A DNA stretch of 51,541 nt from Streptomyces acidicola (GTDB taxonomy: Bacteria > Actinomycetota > Actinomycetes > Streptomycetales > Streptomycetaceae), in assembly GCF_009377235.1 (NCBI RefSeq), contig NZ_VMNX01000039.1, positions 1 through 51,541 on the forward strand, given 5' to 3'. The position numbers and the translations under genes were made by a program. The stretch's first letter is position 1. Each line of letters starts with the position of its first letter. Below are positions 50,172-51,541 of this stretch, piece by piece. The notes beneath the pieces were generated by a model that was given only the letters and a program-made list of their open reading frames with translations, had not been told where the DNA came from and ran no database searches.

Positions 50172-51464
50172 TTGACCGATCCATGGGTGGCCCTGGAACC
50201 GGGCGCCGACCCCGTCGAGCGGGTACGGGCACTGCGTCGCGCGCATGAGACGTTCACCGAGGCGGGCACGGTGGGGCGACTGGTGCGTTCCGTGGTGGCA
50301 GACTCGTGGCGGCGTTCGGCGAAGGCGGGGGTCGGCCCGGACGGCACCGCGAGCGTGGAGCTCACGGACGGGGACCTCGGTTCCTACCGGGCGGAGCATC
50401 CGCTGGCGCGGGTGATGCCGTTGGTCCGGGAACTCATGGGCACCTTCGCGGCGGACGGCAAGCATCTGCTGGCGGTGTGCGACGCGCAGGGCAGGATGCT
50501 GTGGGTCGAGGGGCATCCGGCGACCCTGCGGCGGGCGGACCGGATGAACTTCGTTCCGGGCGCGCGCTGGGCGGAGAGCGCGGTCGGCACGAACGCGCCG
50601 GGGACGGCGGTCGCCGTGGACCGGCCGGTGCAGGTGTTCGCGGCGGAGCACTTCAGTCGGCGGGTCCAGCCCTGGACATGCGCGGCAGCGCCGGTGCACG
50701 ACCCGCGCACCGGCCGGGTGCTCGGCGCGGTGGACATCACCGGTGGGGACGGGCTCGCGCATCCGCACAGCCTGGGTTTCGTGCAGGCGGTGGCGCGCGC
50801 CGCAGAGTCCCAGCTCTCGCTGCTCACCCCGCCCGAGACGGCGGCCGCCGACGCGCTCGCCCTGACCGCGCTCGGACGGGACGAGGCCCACTTGGTCGTG
50901 GACGGCCGGAAGATCAGGCTCAGCCGTCGGCACAGCGAGATCGTGGTGCTGCTCGCCCGGCACCCGGAGGGGCTGACCGGCGACGAGCTGCTGTGCGCAC
51001 TGTACGAGGACGAGTCGGTGACACCGGTGACCCTGCGCGCCGAACTGGCCCGGCTGCGCAGGCTGCTCGGTCCTGCGCTTCTGGGCTCCCGGCCGTACCG
51101 GCTCATGGTTCCGGTCGAGTCCGATGTCGCCGTCGTGGAGAGGAGGTTGGAGACGGGCACGGTCACGGCGGCCGCGGCGGCGTACGGCGGTCCACTCCTA
51201 CCAGGTTCGCAGGCCCCTGCGGTGGTGCGGCTGCGGCAGCGGCTCGCCGACGGGCTGCGTGCGGCGCTCATCGCCCGCCGTGACCCCGACCTGCTGGCGG
51301 ACTGGGCGCACGCACCCTGGGGCGAGGACGACCTCGACGTATGGCGCGCTCTGGCGGCCGTCCGGCCGACGGCAGCGGTGCGGGTGCGCTTGGAGAAGCT
51401 GGAGTCCGAGCTGGCTGCACCACCGGGGTGGGCACGCCAGCCGGCCCGCCCGACGCATCCCTGA
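50172..51464 (+). CDS. GAF domain transcriptional regulator with C-terminal winged helix
   Basis: The 430-residue protein resembles actinobacterial regulators related to AcoR. The N-terminal SVVADSWRRSAKAGVGPDG is followed by a GAF-type domain (about 90-225) with LLAVCDAQGRMLWVEG, GARWAESAVGTNAPGTAVAV and CAAAPVHDPRTGRVLGAVDI, then a winged-helix region (RRHSEIVVLLARHPEGLTGD, and TLRAELARLRRLLG). The sigma54 AAA domain of true AcoR is absent. The TTG start at 50172 has GGGGAGG 5 nt upstream; an in-frame TTG at 50136 lacks one. Likely ligand a small organic compound. The target may lie beyond the window. Confidence 0.8.
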   Translation: MTDPWVALEPGADPVERVRALRRAHETFTEAGTVGRLVRSVVADSWRRSAKAGVGPDGTASVELTDGDLGSYRAEHPLARVMPLVRELMGTFAADGKHLLAVCDAQGRMLWVEGHPATLRRADRMNFVPGARWAESAVGTNAPGTAVAVDRPVQVFAAEHFSRRVQPWTCAAAPVHDPRTGRVLGAVDITGGDGLAHPHSLGFVQAVARAAESQLSLLTPPETAAADALALTALGRDEAHLVVDGRKIRLSRRHSEIVVLLARHPEGLTGDELLCALYEDESVTPVTLRAELARLRRLLGPALLGSRPYRLMVPVESDVAVVERRLETGTVTAAAAAYGGPLLPGSQAPAVVRLRQRLADGLRAALIARRDPDLLADWAHAPWGEDDLDVWRALAAVRPTAAVRVRLEKLESELAAPPGWARQPARPTHP

Positions 51465-51497
51465 CTCACCGGCACCGCCCCGGCACGCCCCCGCCCA

Positions 51498-51541
51498 CCA
51501 GCACCCAGCACCCAGCACCCAGCACCCAGCACCCAGCACCC
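51498..51541. repeat. 7-bp CCAGCAC tandem repeat at the window edge
   Basis: Six full copies of CCAGCAC in direct succession begin at 51498 and the run continues past the last base. It lies 33 nt after the regulator's stop. Confidence 0.95.

Overview
The window is high-GC actinobacterial DNA with the codon use, gene families and GTG/TTG starts of a Streptomyces chromosome. Markers of that group include an MsiK-type sugar ATPase end, DUF5709 and DUF6397 proteins, a roadblock (CvnB-like) protein, type B ribosomal protein L31 and a short Cys-containing leader peptide before the sulfonate genes. No rRNA, tRNA, CRISPR array, intact prophage or complete insertion sequence was seen.

Layout. 1-3.5 kb is worn: the end of an msiK-like gene, a superoxide dismutase fragment next to an IS5-type transposase relic, a cytidine deaminase-like gene, a HIT hydrolase, a sulfotransferase and a broken universal stress protein. 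3.5-7.5 kb holds a tandem-domain universal stress protein, a Tat-exported multicopper oxidase, an IS3-type relic and a YjbQ protein. 7.6-13 kb is a sulfonate locus: leader peptide, permease (ssuC), ATPase (ssuB), binding lipoprotein (ssuA), monooxygenase (ssuD), then a flavoprotein. 13-21 kb carries an MltG-like lytic transglycosylase, a TCTCGGCG tandem repeat, a homodimer-type ABC exporter divergent from a MarR regulator, a dicarboxylate symporter, a secreted PNGase A-like protein and an L,D-transpeptidase-like lipoprotein.

21-31 kb holds a two-gene heterodimeric ABC exporter whose ATPase motifs are degenerate in a complementary way, then DUF5709, L31, a YdjM-like membrane protein, a Ski2-like helicase and a TesB thioesterase. 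31-40 kb is an accessory mixture: an SDR oxidoreductase, a nucleoside deaminase, a double ABM-domain membrane protein, IS and gene relics, a phosphodiester glycosidase, DUF6397, roadblock, an F420/PPOX protein, a methyltransferase and small hypotheticals. A truncated CvnD-like GTPase end suggests a decayed conservon. 40-45 kb has a translationally coupled SNF2 ATPase and SWIM zinc-finger pair. 45-49 kb is the xylose locus: xylA divergent from xylB, followed by a ROK repressor, with an 18-bp triple repeat in the divergent control region. The window ends with a Tat-exported amidase, a GAF/winged-helix regulator and a 7-bp tandem repeat that runs off the edge.

The items most worth checking are the leaderless Cys leader peptide before the ssu operon, the complementary ABC half-transporters, the SNF2-SWIM unit, the eroded conservon, and several precise repeats in control regions. 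All functions are read from motifs by eye; no database search was run.
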